A program made the position numbers and the translations under genes. Of a stretch of 64,000 nt of DNA, positions 27,220 to 35,501 are shown piece by piece; position 1 is the first letter of the stretch, and the number at the start of each line of letters is the position of its first letter. The notes beneath the pieces were generated by a model. That model was not told the DNA's origin. It searched no databases and saw only the letters and a list, made by a program, of their open reading frames with translations. The stretch is from Actinoplanes ianthinogenes (lineage in GTDB: Bacteria; Actinomycetota; Actinomycetes; Mycobacteriales; Micromonosporaceae), in contig NZ_AP023356.1 of the NCBI RefSeq assembly GCF_018324205.1, positions 1,364,001 through 1,428,000 on the forward strand, read 5' to 3'.

Positions 27220-29277
27220 TTGGCTGTGTTGCGGCGGTCGCTCGTCCGGACCGCGCTCTTCGCCCTCCTGTACGCCGCCGCGGTCTATGCCGGGCGGCGG
27301 ACCGCGATGGTCGCCGACGGTGTCAGCCTGGTCTGGCCGGCCGCCGGCGTCGCGGTCGTCTGGTTCTGCGCGCATCGCGCCGCGCCCACCCGCCACCTGG
27401 ACATGCTGCTGCTCGCGGTGATCCTCGGCGTCGGGAACTGGCGGACCGGCGCCACCCCCGCGGTCGGCGTGGTCGCCGGGCTGGTCGGCGTGATCCAGGT
27501 GGTGATCTTCCGGTGGGCGCTGCGCCGCTGGCGGCCGAACCTGTGGGGCGCCGGCGGCAGCGACGGCCTGCGGTCGCCCCGTGACCTGTGGGCGCTGGCC
27601 GGGGCCGGGCTGGCGTGCAGCGTCGGCGCGAACGTCGCGAGCCTGCTCGGCCGCTGGCTGGTCACCGGGTCGATGCCGGTGGCGCTCTCCGTCATGTCGC
27701 TGGCCCGGCACATGGCGAGCATCCTCATCTTCGGTGCGGTCGGGATCTGCGTCGGCGCGGCGCTCACCGCACGGCAGCGGCCGCGCCCGCGGCCGGTTCC
27801 GGCCTGGCGCAAGGCGGAGATCGCGGGAATTCTCACGGTGAGCATCGTGGGCCAGGTCGCGGCTTTCGCGTACGAGCATCGGATGCCGCTCTCGTTCGCG
27901 CTCCTCGGCTTCACCGTGCTGGTCGGCACCCGGTTGCGCACGCCGTGGGTGCTGCTGCACAACCTGGTGATCAGTCTGGTGGCGATCCAGTACACGTTGC
28001 AGGGGTCCGGTCCGTTCGCGCAGGTCAGCGAGATCAGCCGGCGAGCGGTGATCGTGCAACTGTTCTGCATCCTGGTCACCCTGGTCGGGCTGTCCCTGTC
28101 GCTCGGCCGTGACGAACGGCGCGAGCTGCTGACCGCGCTCGCCGAGGAGAAGGCGGAACTGGAACGGCAGCGACGCCAGGCGGCCCACCACGCGGACCTG
28201 CTGACCGCCATCATCGACTCGATGGCCGACGGGCTCGCGGTGATCGGCCCGGACCGGCGAGTCGCCCTGCACAATCCGGCCGTGGTCCAGTTGCTCGGCA
28301 GCGCGTCCGGGTGGCAGGGCCTGTGCCATCTGGACGGGACCCCCTTCGACCTGCCGGCGCTCGCCGGGGAGGAGGTGGCCGGGGTCGATCTGCTGGTCCG
28401 GAATCCGGGGGTCCCGGAGGGCCGGGTGGTCCGGGTGACCGCGACGTCGCTGCCGCACCCGGACGGGACGCGCAGCGCGGTCGTGCTCTTCCACGACGTG
28501 ACCGCGGAGCGGCGGCATCGGGACGAGCTGACCAACTTCGCCGGGGTGGTGGCGCACGATCTGCTCAATCCGCTCGCCAGCATCGAGGGGTGGACGACGG
28601 CGGCGCAGGACGCCCTCGACGACGTGCCGGCGCACCCCGGGGTGGATCAGGGGCTGGCGTACCTGACCCGGCTGTTGCGGGCCTCCGGGCGGATGCGGGG
28701 GTTGATCGACGGGCTGCTGGCATATGCGACGGCGCGCGAGGCGGCGGTCGCTCCGGCCCGGGTCGAGTTGGGCGAGGTGGTGGCCGACATCTGCCTGGCC
28801 CGCACGGACGCGGCGGTGGCGGCGGGCAAACCGGAACCGGTCTTCGACATCGGCAAGTTGCCGGCGGTCCAGGCCGATCCGATCCTGGTCCGGCAACTGC
28901 TGGACAACCTGATCGGCAATGCCGTCAAGTACACCGCTCCCGGGGTGGTCCCCGCCTTGCGGATCACCGCCACCGCCCCGTCGTTCTCTCCCCTCTCACC
29001 GGCGCCCGGGATGGTGACCGTGCACATCGCGGACAACGGCATCGGCATCCCGGACGGCCAGCACAGCGCCATCTTCGACAACTTCCACCGCGCACACGCC
29101 GGCGGCGGCTACCTCGGCACCGGCCTGGGCCTGGCCATCTGCAAACGCATCGTGGAACGCCACGGCGGCCGCATCGCCGCCACCGACAACCCCGGCGGTG
29201 GCTCCTGCTTCACCTTCACTCTCCCGGCGGCGCTGCCAGCCACCGCCCCGGCCCAGGTCCTCTCCCGAGCCCGCTAG
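27220..29277 (+). CDS. Orphan MASE1-PAS-type sensor histidine kinase
   Basis: 685-residue membrane kinase. Residues 1-295 are a MASE1-like sensor with about eight membrane helices (VSLVWPAAGVAVVW is typical). Then a short coiled coil, a PAS-like domain (DLLTAIIDSMADGLAVIGPD), HisKA with His at about 446 (VVAHDLLNPLASIEGW), and the ATPase domain with LLDNLIGNAVKYT, DNGIGIP and GTGLGLAICKRIVERHGG. TTG start preceded by AGGAGGTGAC, a strong ribosome site that fixes this start. No response regulator is adjacent. Phosphotransfer partner unknown. Confidence 0.94.
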   Translation: MAVLRRSLVRTALFALLYAAAVYAGRRTAMVADGVSLVWPAAGVAVVWFCAHRAAPTRHLDMLLLAVILGVGNWRTGATPAVGVVAGLVGVIQVVIFRWALRRWRPNLWGAGGSDGLRSPRDLWALAGAGLACSVGANVASLLGRWLVTGSMPVALSVMSLARHMASILIFGAVGICVGAALTARQRPRPRPVPAWRKAEIAGILTVSIVGQVAAFAYEHRMPLSFALLGFTVLVGTRLRTPWVLLHNLVISLVAIQYTLQGSGPFAQVSEISRRAVIVQLFCILVTLVGLSLSLGRDERRELLTALAEEKAELERQRRQAAHHADLLTAIIDSMADGLAVIGPDRRVALHNPAVVQLLGSASGWQGLCHLDGTPFDLPALAGEEVAGVDLLVRNPGVPEGRVVRVTATSLPHPDGTRSAVVLFHDVTAERRHRDELTNFAGVVAHDLLNPLASIEGWTTAAQDALDDVPAHPGVDQGLAYLTRLLRASGRMRGLIDGLLAYATAREAAVAPARVELGEVVADICLARTDAAVAAGKPEPVFDIGKLPAVQADPILVRQLLDNLIGNAVKYTAPGVVPALRITATAPSFSPLSPAPGMVTVHIADNGIGIPDGQHSAIFDNFHRAHAGGGYLGTGLGLAICKRIVERHGGRIAATDNPGGGSCFTFTLPAALPATAPAQVLSRAR

Positions 29278-29286
29278 ACCGGCCCG

Positions 29287-29499
29287 CTAGACCAGGATGT
29301 TGACCCCGCTGCCCTCCTGGAGCCGCGCGATCGCGTCCCGGCTCTCCAGCACCGCGATCCGGTCCGCCTCCAGATCCGCCCGGGCCGTCCCCTCCCGCAC
29401 ATGCTCGAACATCTGCTGGCAGTCCTCCCGCAGCCGCAACCACGCGGCGTGCGTCTCCCACGCGGACGACGGTGTCGAGGTACCGATACTGATGCTCAT
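29287..29499 (-). CDS. Small 70-aa helical protein
   Basis: Not recognised by name. ATG 29499 with AAGGAG 6 nt upstream supports translation. The sequence is mostly amphipathic helix (WLRLREDCQQMFEHVREG, then DRIAVLESRDAIARLQEG) ending in VNILV. It is tail-to-tail with the histidine kinase (9-bp gap). Similar short actinobacterial hypotheticals exist, in my recollection. Function unknown. Confidence 0.7.
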   Translation of the reverse strand: MSISIGTSTPSSAWETHAAWLRLREDCQQMFEHVREGTARADLEADRIAVLESRDAIARLQEGSGVNILV

Positions 29500-29769
29500 C
29501 CCAGCTCCTTGATCGTTTCGAAGGCCCCGACCATCGGCCGCCAACCCCGAACCTGAGGAGTCCGCCACACTTTTTCGCAGGCGGCTCGCCGGTCCGGCCG
29601 CGAGGGGCGAGCAAAGCGCATACACCGGACAGTTCGGTCAGGTAGCGTCGGAACCGCCTTCGCACCCAGCCTGGACGGGAGGGACCGTGGTCCTGTCGGC
29701 AAATCCCGGCTTCGGAAGCGCCATGCAGCCTGACCGCACGACGGCCGGGCGTGGCGTCGACTTCTTGGC

Positions 29770-30969
29770 GTGATAACGGTGTGGCTGCTCCTGATCGTTG
29801 TGCTGCTCGCGGTCGGTGCCGGGGGCGCGGTCCTGCTCCGGCGCCGGACGGCGCGGGCCGCCGGGAGCGCCGACGCCGGCCTGCTCGCCGGCGGCGGGCC
29901 GAGCACGCTGGCCGACGCCCGACGGGTGATCGCGGAGCTTTCCGAGTCGCTGCGGGAGCGGGACGCCGAGCTGGAGCAGCTGCACGCGGACCGGGCGGCG
30001 CAGGTGCAGTCGACGGCGTTGCAGCAGAAACAGCAGCAGCAGACGTTGCGGCGGCGGGCCAAGGAGGCGATCGACAGCACCGCCGCGGTGATCGGCGGCA
30101 AGCTGGAGGACGTGGTCGTGCAGGTGGGCGCCGCCCGGGAAGCGGCGACCGCCACGCACGAGGGTGTCTCGCTCACCAATGACGCGGCGGCGGCGCTGGT
30201 CCGGCGGGCGCACAGTGCCGACGAGGCGGCCACCGCGCTGAACGCGAGCCTGCGGCAGGTCGCCGGGATCGCCAGTGTGATCTCCGGGATCGCCTCGCAG
30301 ACGCGGCTGCTCGCGTTGAACGCGACGATCGAGGCGGTCCGGGCGGGCGCGGCCGGCAGCGGCTTCGCGGTGGTGGCCGACGAGGTGAAGAGTCTGGCCG
30401 ACACCACGGCCGACTCCACCGAGCAGATCACCAGTACGATCGCGACGCTGGAGGCCGACGTGGCGCAGATGGGCCAGACGCTCAGCGCGATCATCCACGA
30501 CGTCGGGGACATCGAGGACGCGATGCGCCAGCTCGGCGCGATCGCGGACCAGCAGCACGACATCGTCGGCCGGTTGCACAGCAGCGTGGACGCGACGATG
30601 GCGCAGATCGGCGACCTGTCCGACGTGGCGGAGCGCCTGGAACGCCGCCGCCACGACCGGCTCCCGATCGAGGGCTCGGTCCGGCTGCTGATCCCGTCCC
30701 GGTCGCAGCCGGTCACCGGGCAGCTGGTCGACCTCAGCTCGGACGGTCTCGGGTGCACCGTCCCCGGCGACGTGCCGATCACGGCCGGCGACCTGATCCG
30801 CACCGAGTTCACCTCGGACGGCCTGCGCGGCGCGGCCGACGCCAAGGTGATGCGTCGCACGGCGCGGGACGGCGGCGTCGAGATCGGTCTGCAGTTCCAG
30901 GACCTGCCCGCCGCCACCCGCAACCAGATCGACACCTATCTGACCGGCCTCGGCGTCGGCGACGACTAG
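29770..30969 (+). CDS. Chemoreceptor signalling domain fused to PilZ
   Basis: 399 residues: an N-terminal membrane helix (VWLLLIVVLLAVGAGGAVLL), a coiled region with RDAELEQLHADRAAQ, an MCP-type signalling hairpin (QTRLLALNATIEAVRAGAAG, then FAVVADEVKSLAD), and a C-terminal PilZ domain with the c-di-GMP motif RRHDR plus DLSSDGLG. No external ligand-binding domain is present. It could therefore sense c-di-GMP and signal through a CheA-like kinase, or respond within the membrane. GTG start. No che genes are nearby. Confidence 0.88.
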   Translation: MITVWLLLIVVLLAVGAGGAVLLRRRTARAAGSADAGLLAGGGPSTLADARRVIAELSESLRERDAELEQLHADRAAQVQSTALQQKQQQQTLRRRAKEAIDSTAAVIGGKLEDVVVQVGAAREAATATHEGVSLTNDAAAALVRRAHSADEAATALNASLRQVAGIASVISGIASQTRLLALNATIEAVRAGAAGSGFAVVADEVKSLADTTADSTEQITSTIATLEADVAQMGQTLSAIIHDVGDIEDAMRQLGAIADQQHDIVGRLHSSVDATMAQIGDLSDVAERLERRRHDRLPIEGSVRLLIPSRSQPVTGQLVDLSSDGLGCTVPGDVPITAGDLIRTEFTSDGLRGAADAKVMRRTARDGGVEIGLQFQDLPAATRNQIDTYLTGLGVGDD

Positions 30970-30973
30970 CGAG

Positions 30974-31606
30974 TCACGCCGGCGGTGTGGCACTCTCCGC
31001 AAGCTCGAAGACTCCGGGCAGCGGCTCCATCAGGTACTTCTGCAGGGACGGTCCGACCGCCGCCACGATCGCCTCGGACGGCGCCGAGGCCAGCGGCTCC
31101 ACCTTGATCACGTAACGGGCCAGGGCGATCCCGACCATGTGGCTGGCGGCCAGGCTGACCCGCAGCGGCCCCTCGGCCTCGTCCAGCCCCAGCTTGGGCA
31201 CCGCCCGCCGCAGGATCTGGCTGACCACGAACTCCCGGAACAGCTTGGTGGTCCACTCGGTGCCGACCGCGGACCGCAGCAGCGCCACCCCGGCCGCCCC
31301 GCCCGGCCCGTCCCAGATCCGCAGGAACAGCCGGACGAACCGGATGCCCACCTCACCCCGGTCCCCGTCGGTCGCCGCGTCGATCACCTCGAGCGGGTCC
31401 ATCGGCGCCTGCATCGCGGCCAGGAACAGCTTGTCCTTGGTCCCGAAATAGTGGTGCACCAGCGCCGGGTCGACCCCGGCGCCGGTGGCGATGGCACGGA
31501 TCGACGCCCCGTCGTAGCCCTTGTCCGCGAACGCCGTCCGGGCGGCGTCCAGGATGGATTCGCGGGTGTCCGGGTTGCCGGGCCGCCGCCCGGTCCGCCG
31601 TGCCAT
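30974..31606 (-). CDS. TetR-family regulator of ABC exporter operon
   Basis: 210-residue regulator with helix-turn-helix DGASIRAIATGAGVDPALVH followed by HYFGTKDKLFLAAM. It is the last gene of a same-strand run (ATPase, 30-codon ORF, permease, TetR; 55-bp gap to the permease), so it probably autoregulates the exporter operon through the large dyad at 33206-33253. ATG 31606 was chosen because it precedes the usual RxxR start of the family. It meets the PilZ hybrid tail-to-tail with 4 bp between. Confidence 0.92.
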   Translation of the reverse strand: MARRTGRRPGNPDTRESILDAARTAFADKGYDGASIRAIATGAGVDPALVHHYFGTKDKLFLAAMQAPMDPLEVIDAATDGDRGEVGIRFVRLFLRIWDGPGGAAGVALLRSAVGTEWTTKLFREFVVSQILRRAVPKLGLDEAEGPLRVSLAASHMVGIALARYVIKVEPLASAPSEAIVAAVGPSLQKYLMEPLPGVFELAESATPPA

Positions 31607-31661
31607 CAAGAAGACCCCATTTCCGTACGCCCGGAGCACCGCGCCGCCGGCCGTCCTCACA

Positions 31662-32390
31662 TCATGCCGTCCGCCGCCGCAACGTCGCGGCACCCACCGC
31701 GAGGGCGACGATCACCGCGCCCACCACGATCAACAGGTCCCGCCACATCGTGCCGGTCGGCGTGGCGTGCGCGCCCACCTCGTTGAGCGCCTCCACCGAG
31801 TAGGACATCGGCAGCACGTTGCTGACCGCCTGGAGCCACCCGACCATCGCCTCGCGCGGCACGAACAGCCCACAGAGGAACAGCTGCGGCGCCACCACGA
31901 GCGGCATGAACTGCACGGCCTGGAACTCGGTCCGGGCGAACGCGCTGCACAGCAGCCCGAGCGCGACCCCGAGCACGGCATTGGCCACGGCGATCAGGAT
32001 CACCAGGCCGACCGCGCCGGCGGTCCGCATGTCCAGCACCCAGTAGGCGAACCCGGCCGCGACGGTCGCCTGCACCGCGGCGGCCACACCGAACGCGATC
32101 CCGTACCCGAACAGCAGGTCGAGCTTGCCGACCGGGGTGGTGAACAGGCGCTCCAGGGTGCCGGTGGTGCGCTCCCGGAGCATCGCGATCGAGGTGATCA
32201 GGAACATCACGATGAACGGGAAGACCCCGAGCATGGTGAGCGCGATCCGGTCGAAGACGCGGGGCTGGTCGTCGTACATGAAGTAGATCAGGGTGATCAG
32301 CAGGGTCGGCACCACGATGATCAGCGCGATGGTGCGCGGGTCGTGCCGCAGCTGGGTCAGAATGCGCTTGATAGTGCTGAGCAGAATCAT
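31662..32390 (-). CDS. ABC-2 type exporter permease
   Basis: 242-residue integral membrane protein with six predicted helices (TIALIIVVPTLLITLIYFM, FPFIVMFLITSIAML, GLVILIAVANAVLGVALGLL and so on). RERTTGTLERLFTTPV is the characteristic ABC-2 cytoplasmic loop and MPLVVAPQLFLCGLFVPREAM the late conserved loop. It pairs with the ATPase two ORFs upstream to export a drug or lipid-like compound. Its ATG overlaps the stop of the 30-codon ORF (ATGA), with GAGGAGG upstream. Confidence 0.93.
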   Translation of the reverse strand: MILLSTIKRILTQLRHDPRTIALIIVVPTLLITLIYFMYDDQPRVFDRIALTMLGVFPFIVMFLITSIAMLRERTTGTLERLFTTPVGKLDLLFGYGIAFGVAAAVQATVAAGFAYWVLDMRTAGAVGLVILIAVANAVLGVALGLLCSAFARTEFQAVQFMPLVVAPQLFLCGLFVPREAMVGWLQAVSNVLPMSYSVEALNEVGAHATPTGTMWRDLLIVVGAVIVALAVGAATLRRRTA

Positions 32391-32479
32391 GCTGTGCCCT
32401 CCTCAGGCATGCCCTTGTGGCCCTCGCACTCACGGTCGGCGACGGGTGCGGGTGAGTTCGGCTCGGTGGGGGCGGTCAT
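32387..32479 (-). CDS. 30-residue coupling ORF between ATPase and permease
   Basis: An in-frame ORF of 30 codons fills exactly the gap between the exporter ATPase and permease. Its ATG overlaps the ATPase stop (ATGA at 32476-32479) and its TGA overlaps the permease ATG (ATGA at 32387-32390). Composition is Pro/Glu/Ala-rich with ECEGHKGMPEEG near the end; the last codons contain the permease ribosome site. It could be a real micropeptide or only a device that carries ribosomes to the permease start. Double ATGA overlap is the evidence. Confidence 0.55.
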   Translation of the reverse strand: MTAPTEPNSPAPVADRECEGHKGMPEEGTA

Positions 32480-33198
32480 GCGGCAACCGCCTCCTGCGCG
32501 CGGATCAGGTTGAGGAAAGCCTGGTCCAGATCGTCGGTGCCGGCCGACTTCTTGACCGCGGCCGGGGTGTCGTCGGCGATCAGCGCGCCCTCGCGGATCA
32601 GCAGCAGCCGGTCGCACCGGTTCGCCTCGTCCATCACGTGACTGGAGACGAGCACGGTGGCGCCGTCGGTGGCCATCCGCCGGAAGTGTGCCCACAGCTC
32701 GTCGCGCAGCACCGGGTCCTGCCCCACGGTCGGCTCGTCGAGCACCAGCAGCTCCGGCCGGCTGACGATGGCGCAGGCCAGTGACGCGCGGCTGCGCTGC
32801 CCGCCGGAGAGGTCGCTGACCAGCTGGCCGGCCGCGCCGGTCAGCCCGACGGTCTCGATCGCCCGGTCGGCGGCGTCCTTGCCGAGGCGGTAGAGGGAGG
32901 CGAAATACCGCGCGTTCTCCCGGACGGTCAGGTCGGCGTAGACGCTGGGCGCCTGGGTGAGATAGCCGATCCGGCTGCGCAGCGCGGGCGCGCCGGCCGG
33001 GCTGCCGAGCACGGTGACGGTCCCACCGGCGACGCGCTGAACGCCGACGATGGCCCGCATCAGGGTGGTCTTGCCGCTGCCGCTCGGGCCGAGCAGCCCG
33101 GTGACGCTGCCGCGCGGGACGGCGCACGAGAAGCGGTCGAGAACGGTCCGCTTGCCGCGGGTGACGACGAGGCCGGTGACCTCGATCGCGGTGTCCAT
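32476..33198 (-). CDS. ABC exporter ATP-binding protein
   Basis: 240-residue ATPase energising the ABC-2 permease. Walker A LLGPSGSGKTTLM, Q-loop YLTQAPSVY, signature LSGGQRSRASLA, Walker B LLVLDEPTVGQDP, switch His in VLVSSHVMDEANRC. CcmA/DrrA type. GGGAGG before ATG 33198 overlaps the left arm of the 48-bp dyad, so a repressor bound there would block both transcription and the leader. Confidence 0.95.
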   Translation of the reverse strand: MDTAIEVTGLVVTRGKRTVLDRFSCAVPRGSVTGLLGPSGSGKTTLMRAIVGVQRVAGGTVTVLGSPAGAPALRSRIGYLTQAPSVYADLTVRENARYFASLYRLGKDAADRAIETVGLTGAAGQLVSDLSGGQRSRASLACAIVSRPELLVLDEPTVGQDPVLRDELWAHFRRMATDGATVLVSSHVMDEANRCDRLLLIREGALIADDTPAAVKKSAGTDDLDQAFLNLIRAQEAVAA

Positions 33199-33205
33199 GG
33201 TTCCT

Positions 33206-33253
33206 CCCGGGAACTCATCAGGTGTTGAACTCAACGGTAGATGAATTCCCGGG
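33206..33253. promoter_or_regulatory. 48-bp interrupted dyad upstream of exporter operon
   Basis: Nested inverted repeats share one centre (33229/33230): CCCGGGAA with TTCCCGGG outside, TCATC (33215-33219) with GATGA (33240-33244), and GTTGA (33224-33228) with TCAAC (33231-33235) inside. It lies between the exporter ATPase start and the stop of the phosphoribosyltransferase gene. Probable TetR operator; as it follows a stop codon on the same strand it may also act as a terminator for the upstream genes. Confidence 0.75.
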
Positions 33254-33266
33254 ACCGGTCGAGAGC

Positions 33267-33920
33267 CTATTTCAACGCATGATGAAATCGCTGCATGACC
33301 GCGTCGACGTCGTCGTCGGTGAGCTGCGCGAAGTCGTGGTACCAGTAGCCGACGGCACGGAACTCGGGCGGCGCACTGAGGCAGACCACCCCGTCGGTCT
33401 CCGGAGCCAGCAGATCCCGGGCCTGCGGCGAGCAGACCGGCACCGCGAGCAGCACCCGGGCCGGGTCGCGCCCGTTGATCCAGCGCAGCGCGGCGTGCGC
33501 GGTCACCCCGGTGGCCAGGCCGTCGTCGACCAGGACCACGACCCGGCCGGTGACCGGCGGGGCGGGCCGGCCGCCCCGGTACCGGCGCACCCGCCTGCCG
33601 AGCTCCGCTCGCTCGGCGGCCAGGGTCGCCGCCATGTCCTCCTCGGTGACCCCGGCGTACCGGAGATTGTTCCGGTCGTAGACGGGCGGGCCGTCCTCGG
33701 CGATGGCGCCCAGCCCGAACTCCGGATGCCCGGGCGCGCCCAGCTTGCGGGCCACCACGATGTCCAGGTCGGCGGCGAGCCGGTCGGCGATCGGCGCCGC
33801 GACCGGGAGCCCGCCGCGCGGCAGCGCGAGGACGATCGACCGGGCGCCGACGTCGCCGACCGCCTCGGCCACGCGCTCGGCGAGCGCCCGGCCGGCTTGC
33901 GATCGATCCTCAAATATCAT
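33267..33920 (-). CDS. Phosphoribosyltransferase
   Basis: 217-residue type I PRTase-fold protein. The PRPP loop is VVLVDDGLATGVTAHAAL, and FEDRSQAGRALAERV and ALPRGGLPVAAPIA form the N-terminal part. It follows the alpha/beta hydrolase gene by 6 bp. In Mycobacterium tuberculosis the two domains are fused in one DosR-regulated protein, Rv0571c (from memory), so a joint role in stress or dormancy is plausible. Base substrate unknown. Confidence 0.9.
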   Translation of the reverse strand: MIFEDRSQAGRALAERVAEAVGDVGARSIVLALPRGGLPVAAPIADRLAADLDIVVARKLGAPGHPEFGLGAIAEDGPPVYDRNNLRYAGVTEEDMAATLAAERAELGRRVRRYRGGRPAPPVTGRVVVLVDDGLATGVTAHAALRWINGRDPARVLLAVPVCSPQARDLLAPETDGVVCLSAPPEFRAVGYWYHDFAQLTDDDVDAVMQRFHHALK

Positions 33921-33926
33921 CAGAAA

Positions 33927-34622
33927 TCACCCCCAGCGACGGGCGGCTGCCACGTGGTCGAGCGCGGGGTGCCGGCGCGGCAGCACCGCGGTCAGGAAAC
34001 CGGCGAACCACTCCCCCGCCTCCTCGGCGACCGTCTCGAGCGTGCCCGGCTCCTCGAACAGGTGGCTGGCGTCCGGGACGATCCGCAGCTCGGCGTGCGC
34101 CCGCATGGTGGTGCGGGCCCCCTCGTTGAGGGCGAGGACCACGTCGTCGCGCTCCCCGACGATCAGCAGGGTCGGCGCCGTCACCTCGATCAGGGCCGGT
34201 CCGGCCAGGTCGGGACGGCCGCCGCGGGAGACCACCGTGCGCACGCTGGCCGGCCGGGCCACCGCCGCGAGCAGCGCGGCCGCCGCCCCGGTGCTGGCGC
34301 CGAAGATCCCCAGCGGCAGTCCCGCGGTGGCCGGCTGCACGCCGAGCCAGTCGACCAGGCCGACCAGCCGGTCGGCGAGCAGTCCGATGTCGAACCGCGA
34401 GGCCCGGGTGTCCTCCTCCGGCGCGAGCAGGTCGGCCAGCAGGGTGGCGAACCCGCGCTTGTTCAGCTCGCGGGCGACGTACTGATTGCGGGGACTGTGC
34501 CGGGAGCTGCCGCTGCCGTGCGCGAAGAGGACCACACCCGTGGCGTGCTCGGCGAGGGTGAGGTCGCCCTCGATGGCCACCTCGCCGAGTGTGATCCGTT
34601 CCGTAGTGGTCCAGGTCGTCAT
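33927..34622 (-). CDS. Dienelactone hydrolase-like alpha/beta hydrolase
   Basis: 231-residue hydrolase: VVLFAHGSGSSRHSPRN for the oxyanion region, GIFGASTGAAAALLAA for the nucleophile serine, TLLIVGERDDVV with the acid residue and DASHLFEEPG with the histidine. AAGGGACGGAC lies before ATG 34622. First gene of a pair with the phosphoribosyltransferase. GGGA and TCCC flanking GACAGT at 34665-34678 may be a stress operator but is weak. Confidence 0.9.
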   Translation of the reverse strand: MTTWTTTERITLGEVAIEGDLTLAEHATGVVLFAHGSGSSRHSPRNQYVARELNKRGFATLLADLLAPEEDTRASRFDIGLLADRLVGLVDWLGVQPATAGLPLGIFGASTGAAAALLAAVARPASVRTVVSRGGRPDLAGPALIEVTAPTLLIVGERDDVVLALNEGARTTMRAHAELRIVPDASHLFEEPGTLETVAEEAGEWFAGFLTAVLPRRHPALDHVAAARRWG

Positions 34623-34752
34623 GTCCGTCCCTTTCTGCTCGACCATGTCGGGGCGTGCATTCCGGGGAGACAGTTCCCACCGTACGCGTCCTCAGGTGCA
34701 CCGGTGGCCAGCCGATCTGGAGGAGGACGAGTGTCCAGGAGGTTTACCCCCG

Positions 34753-35145
34753 ATGTCCGTTTCCCGGCTGAACCGCACCCAGCAGCCGTCCACGGTGACC
34801 CCGGTCCGGCCGTCTGCCCGGGAACGTCATCAGAACGCCCGCGACGACGCCGCCTCGCTCACCGCCCGGGACCGGGAGCTGATCTATCAGGCCACCGGCC
34901 AGCGCATCGGGGACGGCCAGCCGAACGCCGGCTGGATCAACTCCCTCGCGGCCGCGCTCGCCGCGGACCGCACAGCCGGGCGGCTCGCCCCCGGTCAGGA
35001 GGTGACCGCCGCGTACCTCAAGGATCTGTCGCGGCGCTGGGACCAGGCCGCCCCGGGCCGCAACCCGGTCGCCGGCTACCTGGAGCCGGCCCTGCGATAC
35101 CTGTCCCAGCGCGGCGACGGCAACCGCCTCGACGTCAGCGCCTAA
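34753..35145 (+). CDS. Hypothetical 130-aa protein
   Basis: Family not recognised. AGGAGG lies about 10 nt before ATG 34753. The N-terminal 35 residues are Arg/Ser/Thr-rich and probably disordered; from residue 36 a compact helical domain follows (LTARDRELIYQATGQRIG, WINSLAAALAADRTAGRL, YLKDLSRRWDQ, YLEPALRYLSQRG). No membrane segment. It is divergent from the hydrolase/phosphoribosyltransferase pair and is followed by the first 63-bp hairpin array. Confidence 0.75.
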   Translation: MSVSRLNRTQQPSTVTPVRPSARERHQNARDDAASLTARDRELIYQATGQRIGDGQPNAGWINSLAAALAADRTAGRLAPGQEVTAAYLKDLSRRWDQAAPGRNPVAGYLEPALRYLSQRGDGNRLDVSA

Positions 35146-35150
35146 CCCCT

Positions 35151-35461
35151 GGCTGGCCCTCAGCGCCCTATCCCGACCACGAATAGGGCCACCAGCACCA
35201 GCCCGGGTCGTCGGGCTGGCCCTCACGGCCCTATCCCGAGCCCGGAAAGGGCCACCAGCACCAGCCCGGGTCATCCGGCTGGCCCTCACGGCCCTATCCC
35301 GACCACGAACAGGGCCACCAGCACCAGCCCGGGTCGTCCGGCTGGCCCTCACGGCCCTATCCCGGGCACGGACAGGGCCACCAGCACCAGCCCGCGTTGT
35401 CCGGCTGGCCCTCACGGCCCTATCCCGAGCGCGGAAAGGGCGGTGAGCACCAGCTCGGGAC
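35151..35461 (-). repeat. 63-bp hairpin repeat array A (five units)
   Basis: Units start at 35151, 35214, 35277, 35340 and 35403, exactly 63 bp apart. Each has GGCCCTATCC near the left and a matching AGGGCC arm on the right, with outer GGCTGG and CCAGCC arms, forming one hairpin per unit. Read on the minus strand it aligns with arrays B and C. It fills the convergent gap between 35145 and 35502; no gene is seen in 35146-35501. Confidence 0.92.
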
Positions 35462-35479
35462 CTCGCACCGGGCCGCTTC

Positions 35480-35491
35480 GCGTACCGGAAA
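35480..35491 (-). other. TTTCCGGTACGC motif beside array A
   Basis: The 12-mer TTTCCGGTACGC on the minus strand lies about 20 bp before the first unit of array A in array orientation. The same 12-mer precedes array C and occurs in two other noncoding stretches. Confidence 0.6.
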
Positions 35492-35501
35492 CTGGCGGAC
35501 C

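Noticed and set aside
34665..34678. DosR-like box GGGA-GACAGT-TCCC
   Set aside because: Only the outer four bases of each arm match a dyad, too weak to call an operator.
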